Below, one piece after another: positions 10,702 to 19,339 of a DNA stretch of 64,000 nucleotides. Every line of letters starts with the position of its first letter. The first letter of the stretch is position 1. The notes under the pieces are model-generated. The model was not told the origin of the DNA. It made no database searches and saw only the letters and a program-made list of their open reading frames with translations. Origin of the DNA: Sialis fuliginosa (Eukaryota > Arthropoda > Insecta > Megaloptera > Sialidae); NCBI GenBank assembly GCA_961205875.1, contig OY540816.1, positions 930,001-994,000 on the forward strand, written 5' to 3'. The position numbers and the translations under genes were made by a program.

Positions 10702-10930
10702 TAGGGTTCCGAAGAAACCCTATTAATCTCACTTTGTCGTCCGTCCGTCCTTTTCACTCAAAGCTCGTAAACTATATAAGCTAGGAACTGGAAAATTTTA
10801 CTGAACATGTAAAATGACGCCCTCTAGTAAAAGATGTACAAATATATTGAAAAATTAATTTTTCAGGGGGACATCAAGGCATGTGGTACGATAAAATGTA
10901 TAACCAAACAAGCGGAATTTGACCCTAACA
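10702..10930 (+). repeat. Family G copy 1 (AGGGTTCCGAAG), left end only
   Basis: It starts 'agggttccgaagaaacc' with a 'cgtccgtccgtcc' tract and 'aaactatataagctag', then 'ggcatgtggtacg' and 'acaagcggaatttgacc'. It matches 18069-18155 joined to 20166-20350. It therefore gives the uninterrupted target of the transposon at 18156-20159. Confidence 0.75.
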
Positions 10931-10954
10931 CATACAAACAGTAGTACAAAAAAT

Positions 10955-11058
10955 TAAGGTTTTACAAAAACTTTTCAATAAAATTTTTTGTAAAACCTTA
11001 ATGGAATCATGCTTGTCTTTGATTAACAATTTAATCAAAGACAAGCATGATTCCATTA
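10955..11058. other. Two back-to-back hairpins, one with perfect 28-bp arms
   Basis: The first hairpin has 16-bp perfect arms, 10955-10970 and 10985-11000 ('taaggttttacaaaaa' and its complement), with a 14-base loop. The second has 28-bp perfect arms, 10999-11026 and 11031-11058, around a 4-base loop (caat). Its left arm begins 'taatggaatcatgcttgtc'. The two share the 'taa' junction. Perfect symmetry suggests a recent fold-back event, a palindromic element, or a transcribed hairpin. No transposon terminus is recognised around it. Confidence 0.85.
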
Positions 11059-11099
11059 TTAACAATTTAATAAAACAAAAACAGTTGATGATAATATCA

Positions 11100-11330
11100 G
11101 GTCCTAATTTTCAGTGAATGTTCTGTACTACAGAATGTTTATTTTCCAGAGGAATCAACTTTAAAAACGTTAAACTTTATTAGTTATAACAGCTCAAAAA
11201 AAGTGTGTTTCCAGCCATTTTAATCAGCGTAGCAGATAAACAAATGAACTTTTTAATTTTTTTCATAATGGAGGTTGTAGGGAATTTTATAGCGAATAAC
11301 TTTTTAGCCTAACCAGCCTGGACTAAATAT
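11100..11330 (-). repeat. Family Q fragment
   Basis: It matches the inverse of about 59150-59300, with shared text 'gttgtagggaattttatagcg', 'acaaatgaac', 'atttcttaatcagcg'-like segments and 'gtgtgtttccagccatttt'. It ends in 'ccagcctggact', which also marks 58970. No frame is visible. It is possibly part of a larger degenerate retroelement. Confidence 0.5.
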
Positions 11331-11867
11331 CTTATAAAGAAGTATGTAAATAAAATATGGTTATTAAAAAAAGAATTCCTGCTATAACATACCCCATCTA
11401 AAGAATACATACATACTGCAATATGAAATTCGGCAATTATTTAGAAACAAACTAATTTATAACATAATCTACATCGCAAATCGACTCGGCAATAATTACA
11501 TAATATTTGCATGTAACCTAGTAGTATGTATGTATGCGTACGTATGCTTTGGTATATCTGCTATATTTCAACTTGCACCCATTGGAATATGAGATGGGAC
11601 GGGATTATGCTCAGGGGCTATCAAAGCAATTTCAAACAGAGAACGGTTCCGGGTATTAAGGCTAAGTAGGCAGGTATTTACACATGAGAAATCTATCTTA
11701 TTTCGAGACAAAGCACGCTCGCGCTGTTTCAATTTTAGATAAATATGTAGATATATACCATATCTATAGAAAATATTTTTTTAGTTGCCAATCCTTTTAG
11801 ATCAAAAGATAAAACACCAACGCAGTGAGTTTTGTCCTTTTGGTGTACAACTATCCTTAATATATAC
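11331..11867. other. No recognised gene or repeat
   Basis: Apart from short 'catacatac' and 'gtatgtatgcgtacgtatgc' tracts, nothing here matches the rest of the window. A moderately GC-rich stretch, 'gagatgggacgggattatgc' to 'cgcgctgtttcaatttt' (11595-11735), is the least AT-biased part. It holds no long frame. Confidence 0.35.
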
Positions 11868-12128
11868 CTGCATTGGACCCGGTGTTACCCGGGGATATTA
11901 ATTCAATTAAATTTAAAGTAATCATGCCCACCCAACATGCCCACAACACACGATTCACTGCAAATTGTTTTTTTCCGAGTTCATATAATTACAGAAAATA
12001 TACAACAATTATACACTTAAACTTTACCTATCCATTAGTGAAAACCGGAATAAAATCCGTTCAGTAGTTATTGAGAAAATCGTATTTTCAAACTCCCAGG
12101 AAACACCAATAAAATAAATAAATAAATA
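11868..12128 (+). mobile_element. Retroposon-like 3' end with (AATA)n tail
   Basis: It starts near 'tgcattggacccggtgttac', contains 'aaatccgttcagtagttat', and finishes in an 'aataaataaataaata' microsatellite. The 'ccgttcagtagtt' segment followed by a simple tail is typical of RTE-type LINE or SINE 3' ends. The 64-residue frame is not a known domain. No target duplication was found. Confidence 0.4.
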
Positions 12129-12439
12129 GGTAAGCAACATTCATAATAATTTATTTCGATATTTTACCTTTCTTGGAAGTGAAATGTTTCTTTATATTTC
12201 AATTTTTAATTAATATATTTCAAAATAGTTAATTATTAGCATGTGTCAAAAATCATTTATTTATCAACTAAAAAATGTACATTTAAATTTTGTATTGTAT
12301 TATATTTGTTATTGTCACTTATTGTTTGATTCGTTTTTCTATGAAAATATACGACAGTAATGAACATTTGGATATTGTTCTATTCTGAATTTCATACTTT
12401 TTATTGTTGGTATGGTATGTTTTTTAAAAATTTTGAATT

Positions 12440-12735
12440 TTTTAAACATTTGAAAAATGTTAATTTAGAAAAATTATAATTGTAGGATTAACGTATTATG
12501 GTAAATTAAAATAAAATGTATTATTTATTATTTGTGGAATATGATTTTCAGGTTCTGTATTTATTTATTCTTTTGTGACAAATTGTTTTAAGAAAATATA
12601 CTATTTTAAAGTGAGGTTATGTATTTTATTTATTGTTTTGAAATGAACTTAAAATGAGAGTAAAGATAAGAAAATTACCATTTTTTAAAAACATTCTTCA
12701 AAAAACGATAGTTTCAAAAGTCTAAGGGTGTGGTT
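12440..12735 (+). repeat. Family K copy 1
   Basis: It is nearly collinear with 39225-39535: 'aattgtaggattaacgtatt', 'atgattttcaggttctgta', 'gtgaggttatgtatttt' and 'agtctaagggtgtg'. A ~34-base block ('ataaaccactataattac...') is present only in the other copy. There are no termini or coding region. Confidence 0.65.
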
Positions 12736-13186
12736 ATTGTATTACTTTTTTCAGTCTTGATATGATAAATAAACATAACTCACATATTATGTATAATATG
12801 TATTTACAATAAAGGTAAAGTAGAGATTTGGCCAAACAAAAGTATTTGGATTAAATCTTTTTTTATAAAATATCTTGTTAGTGAATACAATCTCCAAGAA
12901 AAAAATAACAAAGACAGGTGTTTGCCCACGCGTGATTTGTGAAACAATCCCACATAGACCTCATGTAACTTTAACAGATCAACACTTACGCCTACAGACG
13001 CCATGTATCACATGTGAAATTTTCCAAATACATTCCTTGAATATTGAGTTGAATAAAATCAGGATAAGTAGTTCATTTGAATATTTGTTTCTATGCAGAA
13101 GAAAATCGATTCAAAACAATTGTTTTCGCCTATGCATCGGAACTATGAGAAACACTATTTGACCGACAGATATTTAATAGCTATTT
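12736..13186. other. Unassigned stretch with a 95-codon chance frame
   Basis: The plus-strand frame 12875-13162 does not resemble a known protein. It has an even mix of residues and no domain motif, and it overlaps an opposite-strand frame. I see no repeat partner. The piece 'cgcctacagacgccatgtatc' is the most GC-rich part. Confidence 0.35.
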
Positions 13187-14094
13187 CACGGTGCTCTGGA
13201 AGCCAACTTTAATAAAAAAAATTTATTACCTCTGATTTTTTTGTACAATTTAATTCTTTAGTATTTAGGAACAGTTTAAGACCAAAAAAAAATCGCCTCG
13301 GCGCTTTTTTAATAATTCATAAAATAAGAAATCGTATGCAGAAATATAACGCGAATTTTATTTAGCATTTATTGTTTATTAACTTTTTACTCTACATAAT
13401 AGACAAACAAATTTAAAAAAATATTGGGATTCGAACTTGAGACCCTTAGTTTACAAGAAAAAATAAAAATAAAAAATAAACATATATTGGGATTCGAACT
13501 CGGGACTCTTAGTTTACAAGATTTGTTATAATTTTTTGTAAATTTAAAAATATCAACCAAACGGTACTTTATATCGAAAAATCACAAAAGATACAATAAT
13601 TTGGTTTTATTGAGAGGATTCTAAAACATATTTGATATTATCGATCCAATAATTAGTACTCGAGATATGAACTATTTTCAATTTTATTATAAGACCTTTT
13701 TCTGGCGGACTCTCTAGCCTTTCAGGATCTTGGGTATCTTAGTTAAGTTCGTTAGTTAGCGGAATTTCTTTATGAATTTCAAAATGGCGACCGTTCTAAA
13801 TTGAAAATAATTCATATCTCAGGTATTAATTATCGGATTGATAATATAAAATATGTTTTGGAATCCCCTAAATAAAAGAAAATTATTATGTCTCTATAAA
13901 AGATCTTATAAACAATGTCCTGAGTTCGAATTCCAATTATTTTTTATTTATTTTTTGGTTTATTTTGTAGAGTAAAAAAATAATAAACAATAAATAATAC
14001 AAAAAATCGCGGTCTGACCTGTACACGATTTATGTATTTTTTTGTTTTATGAATTCTGAAAAAAGCGCCAAGGCGATTTTTTTCTTTTTGGTCT
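13187..14094. mobile_element. Family H copy 1, fold-back element, right TIR truncated
   Basis: The left terminus CACGGTGCTCTGGAAGCC is followed by the 'aaatcgcctcggcgctttttt' block, whose inverse ('aaaaagcgccaaggcgat') closes the element. Between them are two 'gggattcgaact' blocks and one 'gagttcgaattcc' block in opposite orientation. The centre near 13700 has 'ggcggactctctagcc'. The two halves are inverted copies over several hundred bases. The right end stops in 'tttttggtct', lacking the final ~65 bases seen in copy 2. Confidence 0.75.
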
Positions 14095-14774
14095 ACTTAG
14101 ACTGACAACTATTGAAAACGAAAAACTGATAGAATAGACATGATGCATAATTTTTAAAAACTATTTTATGAGATCTTACGTGTCTCTTATTTCCAAAAAA
14201 AATGCTTATTTCTGCAGAAAATAAAGGTTTAATCACAAAAATTGACCCTTTTAAAACTAATTTTGAATTTGACGCCTATGTAAACACAACAATAATAAAT
14301 CCTTGTTCCATCGCTAATGTTTCTCGGTTTTAATTTTGGTAACACAAAACTGATCAAATAGATAATTTAAAACCACAAAATAATTTATAAACAGTGCAGA
14401 TATTAATGAAACAAAAATGACGTTTACGTAGCAGTAACGTCGTCCACTCTGACTGGTGTTTTATCTAACATGGCGGATTGCTGTATTTTGCGTTTTTATT
14501 TTAACAAAAATTATATTAATCTCGCTTTTAATATAAAAATAAATACATTTTTTAGAATCTTTTTAACCTATTTCATTATTTAAAATCATAATTTCAGTGG
14601 TAGGTACTTTGTTACTGGCATCATGCCTATTTTCATTTGATACTTCAAATAAACATTTAAGAGTGAAACTCTAGTTCAATTTTGTACTGTTGCCATTCGT
14701 AACATCATATTTATGCGAAGCGGGATTTTCTGCATTATATAGTTGTTAATTAGTTATTCTAAAAATGTGTGTTA
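14095..14774. other. Low-repeat stretch, no recognised gene
   Basis: This is one of the longer segments with no match elsewhere in the window. It contains 'cgtttacgtagcagtaacgtc' and 'gtcgtccactctgactgg' (14415-14465), less AT-biased than its surroundings. No long frame, tRNA or splice-bounded exon could be supported. Confidence 0.4.
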
Positions 14775-14996
14775 TATTATTGACGTTAGGATATTAGAAA
14801 ACTAATATTCATAATACAAAGGTGAGTTTTATTTCTGACCAATTCCATTAAAATTTTTCATCTACATATTAAAAAAATATTCACATAAACTATACGGAAA
14901 CAATAAATAATCAGTATTCAAGTATTTATAATCATACCGTGTTGGGAAGTTGATTGTGTGGACCTAAAGGGTCTCACCCCACCCCACGCTTGTTAT
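14775..14996 (-). repeat. Family R copy 2, left segment
   Basis: It is inverse of 8345-8555, running from 'gacgttaggatattag' to 'gtctcaccccacccc'. It is more than 90 percent alike by eye to 59868-60093, which has the same extent. This suggests that the R left segment can exist as a separate unit. Confidence 0.7.
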
Positions 14997-15318
14997 TATT
15001 ATTATGAAACTACTACTTCTGAAAAAAAAGATTAAATATTAAATATGCATAACACTGCAAGAATAACATAATAATTGAGACAATTAAAACTAAGTTTAGA
15101 GTTAATTAAGCGAATAACACTAATCCGAGATAGTTGACATAAATAGAGTTATCGGCATTCTTGATTTAATGAGAATTAATTATATCCACTGGTTGTAATT
15201 ACAACGATAATATAGAATGCTTCCTTAGAAGGAAATGTCACTGTTACAGATGTTTTACAATGATTGGGTGATTCTGAATTCAAAGATGGATCATTTTATA
15301 CGCGCGAGTTGTCGAAAT
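14997..15318. other. Linker, no feature
   Basis: This is AT-rich single-copy-looking sequence between R and F. It ends in 'cgcgcgagttgtcgaaat', of which gtcgaaat is the target site of the following hAT. Confidence 0.35.
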
Positions 15319-16922
15319 TAGAGTTGGGCATTTTAGTTCATGACAGAGAGCGCTGGTCTTTAATGAACTAGTTCGTTTTTCTAGTTCTTTTAGTTCATAG
15401 AATTTTTTTCAGGACTATACGATGACATTTATTGATTTAGAGATATATTGGACTGTTGGATTTTTTATGTATAATTAAATTATTTAAATAGTAATTTTGT
15501 ACTACTATTTTTTTCATCAAACTATAGAAATGCAAACTGCTGCAATTTTGAATTCGTTATTAATTTATAGACAAGATCGATATTTTTTAATGTATGTATC
15601 GCACCTCCAATAAAATAGAGTCATAACTTGAAAATTAGCGTCTTTGAGTTAAATAGACACAAATTATTAAAAAAATAATCCCTATTATCTATAAAAACAA
15701 TTAAAATACATCTGTAACTCCACAAATTTGCCACTAAATGGCGATGTGACTGTTTTATACTATAGCTGTTTCGTTTTCACTTATTCGTAAATACTGTTCT
15801 AATACGAATTGTGACATTATTTAAAAATGGTAAGTGATATTTTATGTTTCAGATTCAGCTCAATAGAGGCTCATTTCGAAATGTGTCTTTTTAGTTGTAC
15901 ATAATTGTCCTAAATCTTATACTCATTTTCATAAACTGATATAAAATACTATTTTAAGTTGGTACTGTATTTGAGATGCTATATATTAGTTTTGATTATT
16001 TGATTAGAAAATTGACTTTTCATCATAGTAATTTTAAATGGCTCATTATAGAGGCTAATATGATGGTTAAAGTTATTGTTTCGTTTTGAAATGTGGTTAT
16101 TTTCTTGCTAACATGAAGAACTTGAAACATTAAGGTTTGGATATTAAGAACAATAATTTTGATGATTATGTACAAATAACAACGGAGAAGATTATTATAA
16201 TTTAATTATTATAATATTATTATAATTTTCTAACCACCAAGTGCATTTCAAATAATTATAATACTTTATTTTTATAAGTTTTTATAATGCAAGTGTGATT
16301 TCGACATGTATCGACTTTGTATTTATTTCATACTTAAATTTGTGTAATATATTTGTTTTTTATTGTCTGCTAAATGTTAAGTGGATAAAAGTAGGAAAAT
16401 CTCCTGAAAATAAATTTTGATCACACGTTTCTAGCTCTCCTGAACATTTGACTTTTTCAAGTTATGACTATTTTATTGGATATTTATTCGATATGTATTT
16501 ACAATAATCTTTTTTTTTTTAATCGAACTCTCGATAAATATGAAAATTTTGAAACATTACTTATTTACTGTAGAGTAATATAAGCAATATATTTCAATTT
16601 CATTAAAATCTGTGACATTCCTTTTTGTTGATTGTCATAAAATAATATACAAATCACATCCTTTTGACAGACATATTGCATTCATTTGACCTAAAAAAAT
16701 TCAATATAATAGATCTTTAGTAAAATAAATCCAAATTAATAATAAAGTATTGAAAACGTAAATTATTAAAGATAAAAATCGTACACTCTCATTTTTAGAA
16801 CAGTGTATTTGAAGTGTATCGGGAACTATTGAACTAAAAGAGCGGAGCGCATACGAACTAGTTCCTCTAGTTCTCGTGTGGGAGCGCTCTTTTGAACTAA
16901 TTCGTTCATGAACTAAAGTCTA
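15319..16922. mobile_element. Family F hAT element, TAGAGTTGGGCA terminus, 8-bp TSD
   Basis: The direct duplication gtcgaaat lies at 15311-15318 and 16923-16930. The left terminus TAGAGTTGGGCATTTTAGTT and the right (inverse TAGACTTTAGTTCATGA) share 'tttagttcatga'. Subterminal 'gaactagttcgtt' and 'ctctagttctcgtg' repeats occur at both ends. Two truncated relatives lie at 29933-30369 and 47617-48237; neither has the 0.9-kb insert of this copy. There is no transposase. Confidence 0.82.
15600..16491 (+). mobile_element. Insert in F with short TIRs and a start-codon/splice-donor motif
   Basis: Comparison with 30050-30070 and 47870-47890 shows extra sequence between two 'tatgtat' copies. Removing one copy restores the exact length of the empty relatives. 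The ends share 'tccaataaaatag' followed by 'tcataacttgaaaa', inverted. Near 15827 'aaaaATGGTAAGTG' combines a good start context with a perfect splice donor, and 'tttcag' follows 23 bases later, too close for an ordinary intron. This could be the first coding exon of a deleted transposase. 'aatagaggct' occurs twice internally. Confidence 0.55.
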
Positions 16923-16992
16923 GTCGAAATTTAATTTTGTAATGAATTAAACTATGGTCTTATAGTAGGTACTTTAAATAAATATTTTAGTA

Positions 16993-17706
16993 CAGTCGGG
17001 ACTCGTTTATTTTAACGCCCGTTTATTTTCAACTTTCGTTTATCGTAAATGCCGACTTTCGTTTATTGTAAATTTTTTCTCCTCCTTCACCTCCCACCAT
17101 TCTCGAGTCATGGCGTAAACGAACATATTTTTGAAATTTTTGTAGAATTAATTAGAGACACTTATCACCGTCGTCACTCGTCACCTTGCTCATATTCGAA
17201 ATTAAAAGTAAAGTAAAATTATTTCACTATCACGACTAACTATTAACGATAAATATTAAATACCAAGGTTTACATACATAGTCTCTATAGCTCCTTGACC
17301 AATCAGCGTTGGCGCGGGATTTCAAGTCACCACGAAGATGTATTCAAATGTTTGACATCCAGAACGTATTGCCAACTTAAGAATAGTAAAAATGACACTT
17401 CCCGAATAGATAAAATTGTCTGTGATAGCTTTTTCATGATTTTGCAATGTCGAATTTGTACTTCTTTGATTGTATATGTTGTTAAAATATCAAAAAATAC
17501 GAAGACAAGAATAAATAAAGGATTTCTTGTATTTGATATTCTCTTATACATTTATAACATTTGAATACATCTTCGTGGTGATGTCAATTCCCGCGCCAAC
17601 GCTGATTGGTCAAGGATCTACACATAAATTGGTGGGAGCCCCTCTCGACTTAAAATAAACGCGCGTCATATGATTCAGAAGGTTTAAAATAAACGAGTCC
17701 CGACTG
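16993..17706. mobile_element. TA-flanked Tc1/mariner-pogo-like element (CAGTCGGGACTCG)
   Basis: CAGTCGGGACTCGTTTATTT is mirrored by AAATAAACGAGTCCCGACTG, each followed outward by TA. Subterminal 'ttcgtttattgtaaa'-type repeats follow on the left. A second, inner inverted repeat lies at 17292-17616. Its interior frames (17295-17564 plus, 17327-17551 minus) overlap head-on and do not resemble a transposase. Confidence 0.8.
17292..17616. repeat. Inner 59-bp inverted repeat with 207-base loop
   Basis: The arms 17292-17350 and 17558-17616 pair without gaps and with about five mismatches. They include 'gaccaatcagcgttggcgcg' and 'cacgaagatgtattcaaatg'. They are more GC-rich than the surroundings and may be the TIRs of a separate element nested in the TA-flanked one. 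No clear duplication flanks them. Confidence 0.75.
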
Positions 17707-17708
17707 TA

Positions 17709-18068
17709 GATCACAAAAAAACTGTTGGTAACAAAACATTTCCTTCTGTTTGTAAAATTAAAATTTGTTTTTAATTAACAATGAATCAGTTAAGATAAAA
17801 TAGGTGTGGTATAATATTATGTAAATATTTTTTCATGTAAAATTACATATTATTATTAGCACACCCAAAGCATGCTATGCTTTGCAGTGTAGTATTTAGT
17901 AATACGAATACATTAAGGGCGTTTTTCCACACACGGCACCGGTTGCAATCTAATCAAATTAGAACTTTTCCACGTAAACCGGCACAGTCAAATGCTCCCG
18001 GCGTTGAACTCGACAATCGGATAAGTACCTTACAGTCAACAGAGGATGTACCCAATACTGCCTTTTTA
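17709..18068. other. Linker with GC-richer 17910-18060
   Basis: The second half ('gggcgtttttccacacacgg', 'cacggcaccggttgcaatc', 'cccggcgttgaactcgac') is GC-richer and reads through in frame 17877-18140. It looks like a fragment of an unknown element. I recognise no protein domain and no partner in the window. Confidence 0.3.
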
Positions 18069-18178
18069 GGGTTCCGAAGAAACCCTATTAATCTCACTTT
18101 GTCGTCTGTCCGTCCGTCCTTTTTACTCAAAGCTAAATAGCTCATAAACTATATAGTAGACCGGTGCGTTTTGCACGA

Positions 18179-18310
18179 ATGTTTAAAAAAATCGTTGCGG
18201 CACCGGCAGAATTGGATAGTCCAACTATCCAAATGAAGATTGCCGATACCCTAGCTCTGACAGATCACGGGAACAGGTCTCGATATGTTTTGAAAGGTTT
18301 AAAAACGTAG
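18179..18310 (+). CDS. 43-codon frame inside the left TIR
   Basis: It has an ATG start and ends at TAG. The peptide begins MFKKIVAAPAELDSPTIQMK and has a balanced, soluble composition with DTLALTDHGNRSRYVLKG in the second half, unlike the Lys/Phe/Ile-rich chance frames around it. The inverted copy in the right arm (minus strand, within 20007-20207) keeps the same residues from KIVAAPAEL to the stop. Its upstream differs by two A residues in an A-run, which removes that ATG. It may be an exon or N-terminal piece of the element's own protein. I recognise no domain. Confidence 0.3.
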   Translation: MFKKIVAAPAELDSPTIQMKIADTLALTDHGNRSRYVLKGLKT

Positions 18311-18808
18311 TTCAAAAACCCAGCCTTATCAGTACACAATGCTTCAATTCCCAGCTTCGTTGTAGGTCAAAAATTTAAATCCAAGATACGTAATCTTGTG
18401 TATTTTTTTCCGCTGAATTGAATGGTGCTATTAGTTTTTGGATCAGACGTCCATTTTTGGCGTTACGTAGACTTTTCTGAGCGGGAAAATCGAGATTTTT
18501 CGTAAACCCCCTGTTTACGCACTCTGCAAATGAACAGAAACAATCTGAAAAATATTTAAAACGTATTTTTGTTTGGGATTTTTCCTGCAGAATCCGGTGG
18601 GATTATTGCTTTGGCCCTAAGAAATTATTTTCATTGATAAAAAATGAATTTTCGATTTTTTTAAATCTAAAAATATCACAAAATCGGGCTTAAATGATTG
18701 GTGAACGATCGTAATCACTGAAATGTAAGAGCTAGGCTTCTTTAAACACTTTACTAGGATACTGCAGTAAGTCGAACAGAAATTAATGTTAAATTTGCAT
18801 AAGGGTAA

Positions 18809-19339
18809 CGTGGGCAAGACAGATATGCCGTGGCAGACAGACACCCGCTATATATTGTAAACAAACCATCGCGGTCCGGCTCCAATGCAAGCTTGTTCTT
18901 TGTGATACATAAACACAAGCTAGTGTGCATTTCATTTTTTAATGATAATGTTGATATCATTGAAAAGAGAATAATGAAAAACAATTTGAAAAAATATGAT
19001 CAAGGAGACAGAGAATTACTCGCTAATATTGAAGAGGGCAATTTGAAGAATTTTACCTTGTCCAGATTTGTGACTCAAAAGAGTATGAACTTTTTCGATA
19101 ATACGGGAATTCCTAAAAAATTTTTGGATTTAGATCCTAGTGAATGGGCTGAGAGTGAAAGTTATATTTGTGGCCAAAAAATATGTAAAAAATTACAGTG
19201 TGTCAACGATGTAGCTGAAAGAGCCGTTGCTATGTGCAGTGGGGTTCATAAGAACAATTTAACAAAAAACACTGAGCAATTGCAAAAATTGTTCTTGACA
19301 GTATACGAAGATATAAAAAAAAAAAAATGCACTGACTAA
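18809..19339 (+). CDS. Transposase C-terminal-like frame (NDVAERAVAM motif), truncated
   Basis: The frame is open from 18809 (no ATG at its head; first ATG at 18974) to TAA at 19337-19339, 177 codons counting the stop. Composition looks coding. The conserved-looking core is FVTQKSMNFFDNTGIPKKFL, then DPSEWAES, then CVNDVAERAVAM, then a basic tail ending KKKKCTD. From memory, many arthropod and hydrozoan transposon proteins end in a similar WxxxxxY...VxNDxAERGV block, so I infer the C-terminal part of a DDE-type transposase. The catalytic N-terminal part is absent. It sits alone between the TIRs. Either the element was internally deleted, or the start lies in an exon I cannot see. Confidence 0.6.
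   Translation, partial: RGQDRYAVADRHPLYIVNKPSRSGSNASLFFVIHKHKLVCISFFNDNVDIIEKRIMKNNLKKYDQGDRELLANIEEGNLKNFTLSRFVTQKSMNFFDNTGIPKKFLDLDPSEWAESESYICGQKICKKLQCVNDVAERAVAMCSGVHKNNLTKNTEQLQKLFLTVYEDIKKKKCTD

Noticed and set aside
12875..13162. 95-codon frame as a host gene
   Set aside because: No domain, no splice context, an overlapping opposite frame, and composition close to translated AT-rich noise.
15827..15860. A 23-base intron between GTAAGTG and TTTCAG
   Set aside because: Far below any plausible insect intron length. The donor alone is kept as a low-interest observation.
17295..17564. Overlapping 89- and 74-codon frames in the TA element at 16993
   Set aside because: They lie head-on on opposite strands between inverted arms and have no transposase motif.
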